Virus record (IMG/VR): IMGVR_UViG_3300042924_007750
Location: 1 to 59,755 of that record
Reading direction: 5' to 3' (one strand)
Length of the DNA: 59,755 nucleotides
Source of the DNA: a virus
In this document: positions 27,012-35,648 of the stretch, piece by piece
Numbering within the stretch: position 1 is the first letter of the stretch
Layout of the letters: each line of letters begins with the position of its first letter
Translations under genes and position numbers: made by a program
Notes under the pieces: generated by a model
What the model was told of the DNA's origin: nothing
The model's input: the letters and a program-made list of their open reading frames with translations, nothing else
Database searches by the model: none

Positions 27012-27818
27012 ATGGAAAATATTTTAGACATTACAATTATCCTCCCAATCAAATCTTCTGTCGTAAGAGATTTCGACGAATATTTTGATAAAGCTGTAAC
27101 ATCAGTTAAAAACCAAAAGGTAAAGATTAAAGAACTTCTGATTGTTACCACTCCTGAGGAAAAACTAAATGCTCATATTGAAGCATACGATTTTGGTGAT
27201 TTGAATTTCAGAAAAATTGTTTGGGATAAAGAACCTAGTTTTTCAGCCCAAGTAAACTTCGGAGTTGAAAATGCAAACTCTAAATGGATTTCTATATTTG
27301 AGTTTGATGATGAATACGCAAATATTTGGTTTGATAACGTAAGAAAATACATGGAATACTATCCAATGGTTCAAGCGTTTCTTCCAGTTGTTGTGGATAC
27401 AGATGAAAAAGGTGCTTTTGCTGGATTTACTAATGAAGCTGTATTTGCTGCAAACTTTGCTCAAGAAGTTGGTTACCTAACAAATGATATTCTTCAAGAC
27501 TATCAAAATTTTCAAACTGCTGGAATGGTAATTCGTAAAGACGTTCTTGAAGATTTTGGTGGTTTCAAAGCTTCCATCAAACTTACCTTTGTATATGAAT
27601 TCTTATTAAGACTCACCTACAATTCAACATCAATTATGACAATCCCAAGAATTGGGTACAAACACACAAACATGAGAGAAGGTTCTCTATTCTGGAACTA
27701 CAAATTTGGTAGTGACAAAATGGTTGATGAAGAAGTTAAGTTTTGGGTTCAAACAGCAAAGAAAGAATATTTCTTCAAAGACGATAGAACCATAAAATAC
27801 CAATCACAAAATGATTAA
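27012..27818 (+). CDS. Family 2-like glycosyltransferase
   Basis: A 268-residue GT-A-like protein. ITIILPIKSSVVRDFDEYF, then the metal-site region ISIFEFDDEYANIWFD near residue 95, then GMVIRKDVLEDFGGF typical of GT2 acceptor loops. It follows the GT-B gene by 2 bp, and its last base overlaps the sigma factor start. Pairing of two transferases directly upstream of the late sigma factor is notable. Substrate unknown. Confidence 0.75.
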   Translation: MENILDITIILPIKSSVVRDFDEYFDKAVTSVKNQKVKIKELLIVTTPEEKLNAHIEAYDFGDLNFRKIVWDKEPSFSAQVNFGVENANSKWISIFEFDDEYANIWFDNVRKYMEYYPMVQAFLPVVVDTDEKGAFAGFTNEAVFAANFAQEVGYLTNDILQDYQNFQTAGMVIRKDVLEDFGGFKASIKLTFVYEFLLRLTYNSTSIMTIPRIGYKHTNMREGSLFWNYKFGSDKMVDEEVKFWVQTAKKEYFFKDDRTIKYQSQND

Positions 27819-28564
27819 TGTCAGAAACATTAACGGCAAGTACCGAGGATGTTTCATCAAAAAAAAGGGGTCGTAAAGCAACAACCACTAACTATTTTGA
27901 TGTGCGTGAGGAGGAGGCTGTAAAAGCCTTCCTCATCGCAGAAACATATGAGGAAAAAAACAAAATCTACAACGAGTTTTTGAGAGGACCTTTGGATAAA
28001 ATGATTTCATCAATTATCCGAAGGTACAAGCTATATCGTAAAGATATGGAATTTAGAGAGATTCATGTTGACACGCATTCGTTCTTAATGACCAAAGTTG
28101 ATAAGTTCAAGCCGGCAAAAAACAAAAAAGCTTATTCTTACTTTGGGACTATATGTAAAAATTATTTGATGGGTCAAATAATAAAAGACCAGAAAGATTT
28201 AAATAGAAAAGTTTCTTACGAAGATATTTCTGCCTCTTTGGAACAAAGACCTGACATGATGTATACCATTGACTCAGATGTACTGGAGATGGAAGTTGTT
28301 ATAAAAAAATATCTAGAGGAATTAAAAGATTTTGTAAACACTGAAGCCCTTTCTGAAAATGAAACTAAATTAGGTTATGCCCTGGTTGATTTGTTTGAGA
28401 ATTATGAAACTATTTTTAGTGGTGCAGATAATAACAAATTCAATAAAAATATTATCCTGCTTTCTTTGAGAGAAATGACTAATCTTTCAACTAAAGAAAT
28501 AAGAAACTCGATGAAAAAGTTTAAAAAGTTATATTCAATAGTCCAATTGAAAATGAAATATTAA
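27818..28564 (+). CDS. gp55-like late-transcription sigma factor
   Basis: A 248-residue basic, helical protein. EFREIHVDTHSFLMTKVDKF, then AYSYFGTICKNYLMGQIIKD, correspond to sigma region 2 as found in T4 gp55 and its relatives; the C-terminal LSTKEIRNSMKKFKKLY is a short helical tail. T4 gp55 binds host RNA polymerase core and recognises only a -10-type element. The TATTTATA elements near 14 genes here are the natural candidate target; the first lies 28 bp after this gene. T4-type late transcription also uses gp33 and the clamp gp45, not seen in this window. Confidence 0.8.
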   Translation: MSETLTASTEDVSSKKRGRKATTTNYFDVREEEAVKAFLIAETYEEKNKIYNEFLRGPLDKMISSIIRRYKLYRKDMEFREIHVDTHSFLMTKVDKFKPAKNKKAYSYFGTICKNYLMGQIIKDQKDLNRKVSYEDISASLEQRPDMMYTIDSDVLEMEVVIKKYLEELKDFVNTEALSENETKLGYALVDLFENYETIFSGADNNKFNKNIILLSLREMTNLSTKEIRNSMKKFKKLYSIVQLKMKY

Positions 28565-28590
28565 CTTTTTTATCGATAATTTAATTATAG

Positions 28591-28600
28591 GTATTTATAG
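28591..28600 (+). promoter_or_regulatory. Late-promoter-like element GTATTTATAG
   Basis: TATTTATA at 28592-28599, only 3 nt before ATG 28603. If it works as a -10 box the transcript starts at or inside the start codon, so the mRNA would be leaderless. Confidence 0.65.
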
Positions 28601-28602
28601 AT

Positions 28603-28968
28603 ATGCCACGTCCACAACGCAAAGAAATCAATTTTAGCAAAGATTCAATTTTATCTTTGATGCAAGAAATCTACAATGAACTTGTAGAACAGAGAAATAC
28701 TGCAATCCGTATTCAAAATAAAATGATATCAATGATGAAGGATGCTGATGACATGAAAGAAATAGGTCCGGTAATTGAAAAGCAACAAAAAATCGTCAAT
28801 GATTGTGTTGAAAAAAAATTAAGTTTATCAAGACTTCAAAGCTCTATTTGGGAAAAGACGACAAACAATCAAGAGAGTTTTTCTTTATCCGATATGGATG
28901 AGGATGTATTGGAAAAATTATTAGACAGAGATTCTGAAGTTGAGGACAATTCAAATTACAGAATGTAA
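28603..28968 (+). CDS. Coiled-coil phage protein of unknown function
   Basis: A 121-residue protein, largely helical with heptad-like patterns (SLMQEIYNELVEQRNTAIRI, then VIEKQQKIVNDCVEKKLSLS) and an acidic tail. First gene after the sigma factor and directly behind a late-type promoter element, heading a run of baseplate/tail-type genes. A small assembly or structural role is inferred from position. Confidence 0.65.
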   Translation: MPRPQRKEINFSKDSILSLMQEIYNELVEQRNTAIRIQNKMISMMKDADDMKEIGPVIEKQQKIVNDCVEKKLSLSRLQSSIWEKTTNNQESFSLSDMDEDVLEKLLDRDSEVEDNSNYRM

Positions 28969-28973
28969 GTCAT

Positions 28974-31151
28974 ATGCCAATATTCAATAGTCAATCCATA
29001 GATATAGGTGGTGGTTACGAAGCAATTTCGAACCGAATTGCTGCTCTGCAAGCTTATAACGAAGCTAGACAACTTACTCAAGAAAGTGATAAAAAAAGAG
29101 GTGATAGCCTTGCCCAATCAGTAAGTCTTCTAGCTGGGCAAAAATCTTCAGTAGAGGCTAATCAAAGTAGGGACAAGAGAAATCAGCCAACAAGTTTTGA
29201 CAAACTTGTTAAATTAATTAATCAATCTAATCCTAATTCAAGATTTCCAAATACGGAAAAAGAAATTAGAAAAAATCTTCTACAACTTGTTTTTCAATTA
29301 AAAGCTGAGATTAATAAAATTGTAAAAGAAGAAACAATTAAAGTTTTGGGTTGTTCACAAGAACAAACTTATAAAGGACTTTCTGCAGCACAAGTTGCAG
29401 CAATTCCATCATTATCCCTTCTCCCAGAACAAGACGGAATATACATTAAGGTTGCAGAATTAGATTTTAACAAAAATTTGACCATAAGTGCTCAAACACA
29501 AATTGGTAGACTTTATTATGAAACAACGGGGATTACAACCCTTTCAAATTATGTAAATTATCCTGGAACCCCAGTAGGAGGTCCTAATGCAAAGAAAAAA
29601 CCATTTCCTATGAACTTTGAGTTGCATGAAAGATTAATCAATGGAACTCAGACTTTTAAAAACGAATATGGTGTTAATTACAATGGTAGAAGTAGACAAT
29701 CCGTTTTTGATATTGAATACACAACCACGGATGGTGTAGGTGCTTCTGGAGATTTTTTCAGAGTGTTTCTTCTCGATAGAGAAGGTTCACCAGTAAATAC
29801 GAACCCAACACAAGCCACATTACAATTTTCTGCAAACACAATTGTGTCTGCAATTGGCGACTACATTGATTCAATCGAGCTTTTCAATGCTAAAACATTC
29901 TTAGGAGTCTTACTCAATCAAGTAACTGGTCTATTAGCTAGTGGGCTATCAATTCAACAAATACAAGCCCAAAACCAATTTACCACAATTATTTTCAGAA
30001 TTATGGGAATTTGTGAACCAGGTTCATCAGAAATTGATGTGTCCGGAGTTGCTAAAATTTCTGAACTTGATAATCTTGACGACAACTTTTTTACCTTCAC
30101 TGAAACAGAATTAAATGACATCAATCAATTATCGGACAACCAAAAAAAAGGTGTAGTAACTTATGTTGCCTGTGACAACGTTGAGCTTCCAGTCAATAAT
30201 CAAATTTTATTGCAACAACTAGATGCGTTATCTAACACAATAGATGATTTGCCGATTGAGGACCAGGTAGCTGAAATAGAAAGAGTTTTAGATTCTATCC
30301 CCCAAGCTTGGGCGCAAGAAGGATTTGCCGGTTTGGATTTTGTAGGACGACCATTTAATGACGATATTATAAGACAAATACCCGCCGCTTTATTTTCAGG
30401 AATACTTACACCAAAGACACTTTTACCATTGTTTATTTTCTTTGAATATTTACAAAATCAAGTTGTTGGATTTAGCAATCAATTGATTGTTTCTGCCAAC
30501 ACAATCATTTCATCTGCAAACACTCTTATTAATTCCGCAAACACTTTGAATACGTTAGTATCAACGTCTATAACTAACGGTGTTGATTTTGCGAGGAAAT
30601 TCAGAAAATTTCTTTTTAATGTAATTGGAAGAATTATGAATAAGTTTCTCGAGCTACTTTTTATTATGCTTAAAAAAAATATCTTGAAACTACTTAGAGA
30701 AATTATACGAGATATTGCTCGAACAAGTAGAAACGCCAAGTTAAAAGCCATTAATGCTATTTTAAATTATGCCGAACCTCTTATTCAAGGGTTTTTAAAT
30801 TATCGAGAATGTAAATCATTAATTAAACAAATTCAAAGAATATTAGATTTAATTAGAGGAGAACCAAGGACCCCACCTTCACCATTGTCCACAGCTCTTC
30901 TTGTTCTCTCAGAATTTTTACCCGGTATGTCACCTGAGAGAGGGGTTCTTAATACTATAGAATATATGCAACAATATGGTCTTAAAACTGGTGCACTTCC
31001 AGATGGTAGTCCTAATCGAATGGTTGCCTTTACCACCGCAATGCAAAAGGGTGGTTATGACGAGTTTATTCAGAATGGTAAAGTAGAAGGTGCGGTATTT
31101 GTTCCTCCAATTACAGGGGGGGTATTAAAAGTGTGGGCTAAAGGAAAATGA
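28974..31151 (+). CDS. Large tail/baseplate-type structural protein
   Basis: A 725-residue protein. The N-terminal third is helical (YEAISNRIAALQAYNEARQL), the middle has beta-rich stretches, and residues about 475-620 are long hydrophobic helices (LLPLFIFFEYLQNQVVGF; FLFNVIGRIMNKFLELLFIM) with a repeated VSANTIISSANTLINSANTL segment. There is no signal peptide. It precedes the gp5-like hub gene, so a tail or baseplate role is likely. I cannot match it to a named T4 protein. The hydrophobic helices might contact a membrane during injection, which is speculation. Confidence 0.7.
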   Translation: MPIFNSQSIDIGGGYEAISNRIAALQAYNEARQLTQESDKKRGDSLAQSVSLLAGQKSSVEANQSRDKRNQPTSFDKLVKLINQSNPNSRFPNTEKEIRKNLLQLVFQLKAEINKIVKEETIKVLGCSQEQTYKGLSAAQVAAIPSLSLLPEQDGIYIKVAELDFNKNLTISAQTQIGRLYYETTGITTLSNYVNYPGTPVGGPNAKKKPFPMNFELHERLINGTQTFKNEYGVNYNGRSRQSVFDIEYTTTDGVGASGDFFRVFLLDREGSPVNTNPTQATLQFSANTIVSAIGDYIDSIELFNAKTFLGVLLNQVTGLLASGLSIQQIQAQNQFTTIIFRIMGICEPGSSEIDVSGVAKISELDNLDDNFFTFTETELNDINQLSDNQKKGVVTYVACDNVELPVNNQILLQQLDALSNTIDDLPIEDQVAEIERVLDSIPQAWAQEGFAGLDFVGRPFNDDIIRQIPAALFSGILTPKTLLPLFIFFEYLQNQVVGFSNQLIVSANTIISSANTLINSANTLNTLVSTSITNGVDFARKFRKFLFNVIGRIMNKFLELLFIMLKKNILKLLREIIRDIARTSRNAKLKAINAILNYAEPLIQGFLNYRECKSLIKQIQRILDLIRGEPRTPPSPLSTALLVLSEFLPGMSPERGVLNTIEYMQQYGLKTGALPDGSPNRMVAFTTAMQKGGYDEFIQNGKVEGAVFVPPITGGVLKVWAKGK

Positions 31152-31152
31152 T

Positions 31153-31362
31153 ATGACACAAGAAGAATTTAAAGTATTTGTTGAGGTAGCCAAAGATGCT
31201 AAAAATGTTCCGAATCAAAGGTTGGAACAAACTATGGATAAACTTGCTGAAGAGTTTGAAACCACCAAACAAAGTATTTTGGGGTTAAGCGTTTATTTAG
31301 ATAAAGTTGAAGAATTGTATAACTCAATATTAAAAGAATATCAGGATAGGAATGTCAAGTAG
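31153..31362 (+). CDS. Small helical phage protein
   Basis: A 69-residue acidic helical protein (EEFKVFVEVAKDAKNVPNQ, then LSVYLDKVEELYNSILKE). It starts 1 bp after the preceding stop and overlaps the gp5-like start by 11 bp, so it is translated within the tail cluster. Possible chaperone or small structural subunit; family unknown. Confidence 0.7.
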   Translation: MTQEEFKVFVEVAKDAKNVPNQRLEQTMDKLAEEFETTKQSILGLSVYLDKVEELYNSILKEYQDRNVK

Positions 31363-32851
31363 GATTTGGTTTTATGGTGTTGTTATAGATAATCAGGACC
31401 CTTTAAATTTGGGTCGTGTCAGAGTGCATATACTGACTGATGATATCACAGCAATCAAAAAAAGCTATGATGGTTTTGGTCCTGCAGATTATTGGACCGA
31501 GAAAGACCCATTTGTATTCAATTCAATGCTACCATTATATGTTTGGACGGTTCCGAAAGTTGATGAATTAGTACAAGTATATTACCACGAGCCAAACAAC
31601 ACCCAGTTCTTAAACCAATATTATATTCAGGGTCCGTTTAATAGAATCCAAAATATTGTTCAGGAAAACTACAACGAATCCCAAAAATATACGGACATAT
31701 CAGGGGTTCAGATTATAGGTTCCAAGAATTTAAGAAACCCTAATGGAACTTACAAAAATCCAGACCCAGATGGTGTATTCCCCGACCCAGGGGATGTTGC
31801 AATTTTAGGAAGAGGTAGCACGGATATTGTTCTCAAGGAAGATACCACATTAATCAGAGCTGGAAAATACAATGGGGAATTAGTTTCTGACAGAGACCCA
31901 GTCGGAAATAAAAACAGAGCTTTCATTCAATTAAGCAAATTCCGCACAAAAACTTCAATTGGGGAAAGGGTCAGACAAGCGGACCTCAAAGTTCAGAATC
32001 TTCAGGTAAATTATCTTGTTGAATACGAAATTACCAATCCCGAAAATACTTTTGATTTGTTCAGTGGAACTGTAAGATTATACAAATTACTACCCAACGC
32101 TGCAACAACATCACAAAACTTGAAGGTGGATTCTAATGTTGAGCAATACAAATTCATTCGAGCATCCCAAAGTTTCAACTTATTGAACCTGCAGCAAACG
32201 ATTGCCTATATCAACAACTTTATACAAGATTGTAATTCTGTAACCAAAACCAAAACTGGGACACTTTTATTTAACGTGTTAGATGAACGTTTTCCAATTT
32301 ACTTTAGACCTTCCAACAACTTTTACCAATCAATGCAGACTTCTACTGTAAATCAGGTCCGTTCTACTTTGACTAGTGTGTTTAGCAAAATTAAACTTAA
32401 TCCACCAGATAAAATTGGTGGATATGGTCTCATCTATCAACAAGGGCTTGTTGGGGACCCAATTAAGATAACACCCAAGAGTTTCAGAAAAATTGAAACC
32501 AACGCACTACCAGAAACATATATGGCTTTGGGCGGCCAACACTTATATCTGCTTTCACAGCTTTCCCAAATTCCGGGTAAAAACAAAATAAACTTCAGCA
32601 ATTCTTTATATGGAATTGACGAACAAACATTTGCTCTGCAGATTCAACCAAATACTTCAAGTTCCGTAAGGGGAGAAGAACTTTTAGAGTTACTTAATGT
32701 AATTGTAAGGTTCCTAGTTTCTCACACCCACGGTTTCCCAGGAGAAGCCCCCGTCCCAATCACAGAAGATGGTTCTAGCGTAGATAATCTTATTCAACAA
32801 CTTAATGAGGCATACAGTAAGGTATTAAATCAATATATTCGATTGAATTGA
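31352..32851 (+). CDS. gp5-like baseplate hub OB-fold protein
   Basis: A 499-residue protein. Residues about 1-110 match the N-terminal OB-fold of T4 gp5 and related hub proteins: IWFYGVVIDNQDPLNLGRVR, then WTVPKVDELVQVYYHEPN. No T4-type lysozyme domain follows and no Gly-rich beta-helix spike is visible, so cell-wall hydrolysis must come from elsewhere. The C-terminus has FLVSHTHGFPGEAPVPI, which recurs in phage baseplate proteins. It would sit at the centre of the baseplate under the tail tube. Overlaps the small upstream gene by 11 bp. Confidence 0.75.
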   Translation: MSSRIWFYGVVIDNQDPLNLGRVRVHILTDDITAIKKSYDGFGPADYWTEKDPFVFNSMLPLYVWTVPKVDELVQVYYHEPNNTQFLNQYYIQGPFNRIQNIVQENYNESQKYTDISGVQIIGSKNLRNPNGTYKNPDPDGVFPDPGDVAILGRGSTDIVLKEDTTLIRAGKYNGELVSDRDPVGNKNRAFIQLSKFRTKTSIGERVRQADLKVQNLQVNYLVEYEITNPENTFDLFSGTVRLYKLLPNAATTSQNLKVDSNVEQYKFIRASQSFNLLNLQQTIAYINNFIQDCNSVTKTKTGTLLFNVLDERFPIYFRPSNNFYQSMQTSTVNQVRSTLTSVFSKIKLNPPDKIGGYGLIYQQGLVGDPIKITPKSFRKIETNALPETYMALGGQHLYLLSQLSQIPGKNKINFSNSLYGIDEQTFALQIQPNTSSSVRGEELLELLNVIVRFLVSHTHGFPGEAPVPITEDGSSVDNLIQQLNEAYSKVLNQYIRLN

Positions 32852-32859
32852 TATTTATT
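32852..32859 (+). promoter_or_regulatory. Late-promoter-like element TATTTATT
   Basis: Begins at the stop codon of the gp5-like gene and lies 13 nt before ATG 32873, followed by an A-run. A T-for-A change at the last position of the common form. Confidence 0.5.
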
Positions 32860-32872
32860 AAAAAAAAGTATA

Positions 32873-34387
32873 ATGTCAATTTACAGGTCGTATTTTAGTA
32901 GAAACAATACACTCCTTTCCAATTTATACACAAACACCGCTAGAAACCCAGTGGTCGAGCTTAATTTTGGTAGCTCAGACCTAATCACCCCCAATTTTGG
33001 ATTCACTCGTTTTATTTTTGACTTAGACCTTGATGGTCTTAGACAAATGTATTTAGACAAATACATCTCAACAGGATGTACCACAGCCATCACCCATACC
33101 CTTTTGATGACAAACACATCATCATTTGACGACGACCTTATCAATACCAATATGAATAATGGGAGAAAGAGAGCAACATCTTTTGACCTTATACTTTTCA
33201 GAATACCAAAATTCTCAGGCACAACCGGAATCCCCCAAGCTTGGGATGAAGGTGTTGGATACGATTACAATGATTTTGGGACCACCGTCAATGGAGTCTC
33301 AGGTTCACAAACAGCAATTGAGCAATACAACAACAAAAGCTTCTCTCTAAGGCCATCAAACTGGTATCAGACAACAACTGTTGCAAACTGGTCTCAACCT
33401 GGCATATACGACAACAAAAACACCTTAACGGGGCTAACTGGATTGAACTACTCATCCATAACAATTGTCGATGAACAACATTTTGAACTTGGGAACGAAG
33501 ATATTCAGTTTGACATGACAAATGAAATTACTGGAATCCTAAACGGAACAATCACAGGTGTAACAGGATGGGGTGTTGCTTACAAACCAGACATTGAAAA
33601 CCTAAGTGGTTTAACCGATGCCTACTCTGTTGGTTTCTTTGGAAAATATACCCAAACATTCTACCAGCCATATCTTCTTACCGATTATAATGACTTAATC
33701 CAAGATGACAGAAACGTATTCCTAAAAAACCAAACTAACAAACTGTACCTTTACGTTTACCAGAATGGAGACTTTGTCAATCTAGATAATCTACCTGGGG
33801 TAAACATCGAAGACCAAAATGGTGATGTTGTTCCTGGTGGTTCAGGATTAACAACCTGTCTGGCTACAAGGGGGGTTTATGAAGTTACCGTGCCAAATAT
33901 TTTTACAAATCAGCCCGTACCTTGTTTATTCTACGACGTTTGGACAGGACTTACAGTCAATGGACAGTCCCTACCAAATGTTACAAACCAATTTGTTTTG
34001 CAGAACTACTCTGCCGGAATACAAATCGGTAGCTTATCTAAAGAGCCAAGTAAATATGGATTTAGTTTCTACGGCATCTTACAAAACGAAAAGATTCTTA
34101 ACACGGAAGTTCGTAAAGTGGGGGTTGTGGTTAAAAAAGAATGGTCTTCTCAAGTATTGCTTGAGAATATTGATGTGTATTATAGAGTATACGTCACTGA
34201 AGGTACAACAGAAGTTCAAGTACAAAACTGGACACCAGTTAATCGCACACCGAATGAATATTATTTCATGTTTGACATGAGAGACAAGATTCCTAATGAA
34301 TACTATGTTGATATCAAGGTGAATACAAGCGGAGAAAAAGATATTTATAAAGACACATTAAGATTCCAAATCGTCAACAAAAAATGA
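32873..34387 (+). CDS. Virion structural protein, beta-rich
   Basis: A 504-residue beta-rich protein without membrane segments. It opens SIYRSYFSRNNTLLSNLYTN; the N-terminal region has VELNFGSSDL and FIFDLDLDGLRQMY, and the C-terminus WSSQVLLENIDVYYRVYVTE. This pattern of beta-sandwich-like repeats with late-type promoter and position after the hub gene fits a baseplate wedge or fibre-attachment component. No exact family recognised. Its stop overlaps the next start (ATGA). Confidence 0.7.
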   Translation: MSIYRSYFSRNNTLLSNLYTNTARNPVVELNFGSSDLITPNFGFTRFIFDLDLDGLRQMYLDKYISTGCTTAITHTLLMTNTSSFDDDLINTNMNNGRKRATSFDLILFRIPKFSGTTGIPQAWDEGVGYDYNDFGTTVNGVSGSQTAIEQYNNKSFSLRPSNWYQTTTVANWSQPGIYDNKNTLTGLTGLNYSSITIVDEQHFELGNEDIQFDMTNEITGILNGTITGVTGWGVAYKPDIENLSGLTDAYSVGFFGKYTQTFYQPYLLTDYNDLIQDDRNVFLKNQTNKLYLYVYQNGDFVNLDNLPGVNIEDQNGDVVPGGSGLTTCLATRGVYEVTVPNIFTNQPVPCLFYDVWTGLTVNGQSLPNVTNQFVLQNYSAGIQIGSLSKEPSKYGFSFYGILQNEKILNTEVRKVGVVVKKEWSSQVLLENIDVYYRVYVTEGTTEVQVQNWTPVNRTPNEYYFMFDMRDKIPNEYYVDIKVNTSGEKDIYKDTLRFQIVNKK

Positions 34388-34866
34388 AAAAAGTAATAAA
34401 ACTTTCGGAAACAGATTTAAAAAACATCATTCGTGTAGCTTTGAAAGAAGCAGAGCATGAACATAATCGTTACATGTTCTTCAGTAATCTGGAGCAAATG
34501 AAAAGACAAGCTGAATTACTTTTAGATTTAGACCCAGACCAAATTCATTCAATTCTTGAAAATGGACATGACTGGGCTGATGACCACATTACCGTTGCTA
34601 AAGAAAATCTTGACCAAGTATTTGATTTCATGATGAATGAAATTAACGGTGAAGATGATGAAGACATGATAATGATGGATGATATTGCTGTAATGGAAGG
34701 TAGAAAGAAAACCGGAACGAAACTTTGTGCTAGAGGTAAAGCCGCTGCTAAAGCAAAGTTTGACGTGTACCCTTCTGCTTATGCGAACGGTTATGCTGTG
34801 CAAGTTTGTAAGGGAACAAAACCTGGCCTTGACGGAAAAAAAAGATGTTCGGGGGTATATTGCTAA
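34384..34866 (+). CDS. Small protein with capsid-targeting-like leader and Cys-rich tail domain
   Basis: A 160-residue protein. Residues 1-22 (MKKVIKLSETDLKNIIRVAL, then KE) match the leader of three genes at 54831-56270; L20-K21-E22 followed by A23 fits the T4 gp21 cleavage rule (I/L-x-E before a small residue). After an acidic middle, the C-terminus KLCARGKAAAKAKFDVYPSA, then YANGYAVQVCKGTKPGLDGK, is a small Cys-containing domain frequent in phages of this kind. A capsid-internal protein processed in the prohead is inferred. Confidence 0.7.
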   Translation: MKKVIKLSETDLKNIIRVALKEAEHEHNRYMFFSNLEQMKRQAELLLDLDPDQIHSILENGHDWADDHITVAKENLDQVFDFMMNEINGEDDEDMIMMDDIAVMEGRKKTGTKLCARGKAAAKAKFDVYPSAYANGYAVQVCKGTKPGLDGKKRCSGVYC

Positions 34867-34882
34867 ATTAAAAAATTTGTCT

Positions 34883-34890
34883 TACCTTTG
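34883..34890 (+). promoter_or_regulatory. Bacteroidota-type promoter -7 box TACCTTTG
   Basis: TACCTTTG matches TAnnTTTG; a TTG at 34860-34862 sits 20 bp upstream as a partial -33 box. It lies 18 nt before ATG 34909, and supports that start rather than the in-frame TTG at 34888. Confidence 0.55.
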
Positions 34891-34908
34891 TCGTCTAAGA
34901 TTAAGGTA

Positions 34909-35313
34909 ATGAAAAAACTAAACCACACTTTTCGTCGTTTCGTTCAGAAACAGATGATACACCTTTTTCGGTACGTAAGCACCGAACAAGAAAAGTCCGT
35001 CTATGAACGAGACTGTATTGCAGTTTGTAAGAAGTTTATCAATCAGCCAGATTCGATTATGCTTCTAACACCTATTAGCGGAAAACGTTATATTAGAAGT
35101 GAAAAGAGTGAAATCTTTATCATTCTTGAATCGCATCGAGTAAAGATTATCAATCACGTATACGCCTATGATGTACACATAAATGATAAATCGTGGAATC
35201 AAATCATCTCGTTATTTGACAACGAAGTTGAAAAACGTAGAGAAGAGTTTGAATCACAAATTACTTCCAACATTAAATCCTCACTTCAAAAAATCATTAA
35301 AGAAAAGTTATGA
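34909..35313 (+). CDS. Basic hypothetical protein
   Basis: A 134-residue basic protein, start at ATG 34909 behind a host-type promoter box. N-terminus MKKLNHTFRRFVQKQMIHLF is positively charged and amphipathic; the middle is beta-rich (SIMLLTPISGKRYI, IFIILESHRVKIINHVYAYD) and the C-terminus helical. The host-type promoter suggests early expression, unlike the surrounding late genes. It overlaps the next gene by 4 bp. Family unknown. Confidence 0.65.
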   Translation: MKKLNHTFRRFVQKQMIHLFRYVSTEQEKSVYERDCIAVCKKFINQPDSIMLLTPISGKRYIRSEKSEIFIILESHRVKIINHVYAYDVHINDKSWNQIISLFDNEVEKRREEFESQITSNIKSSLQKIIKEKL

Positions 35314-35648
35314 AAAACACTTTCAATATTCTCTATTATACCGGAATCAGTATCATGATGGTCTTTGTGTTGATAATTAGTTTGTTTGCAATGAACATAC
35401 AAAATATTCTAGTAACTTTTACAAAAGATAAGCCACAAGTAGACACATATGTTAAGGATAGTTCTGCTTTCGTAATACAACCCAAAAAAGAAGATAAAAT
35501 CTCTGTTCCAGTAACAAAACCAGTTGTAAAGGAAACTAAAAAAATTCAAACAATAATTGAAGTAGTATCTGTTAAACCTACAAATTTGGACACAACAAAC
35601 TTGCCAACCCAAACTAATCCACCCGATACTACGAAACCGACTCCCTGA
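35310..35648 (+). CDS. Small single-pass membrane protein
   Basis: A 112-residue protein. One transmembrane segment near residues 9-30 (YYTGISIMMVFVLIISLFAM) follows a short basic N-terminus; the rest is a Lys/Pro/Thr-rich tail predicted disordered and outside the membrane. Layout resembles spanins or small inner-membrane anchors, but there is no clear partner or lipobox. It overlaps the previous gene by 4 bp (ATGA) and is convergent with the next, sharing 20 bp at the 3' ends. Confidence 0.6.
   Translation: MKNTFNILYYTGISIMMVFVLIISLFAMNIQNILVTFTKDKPQVDTYVKDSSAFVIQPKKEDKISVPVTKPVVKETKKIQTIIEVVSVKPTNLDTTNLPTQTNPPDTTKPTP

Noticed and set aside
31352-32851. gp5 lysozyme domain
   Set aside because: Only the OB-fold and a C-terminal baseplate-like segment are visible; no E-x8-D-x5-T lysozyme catalytic pattern was found.
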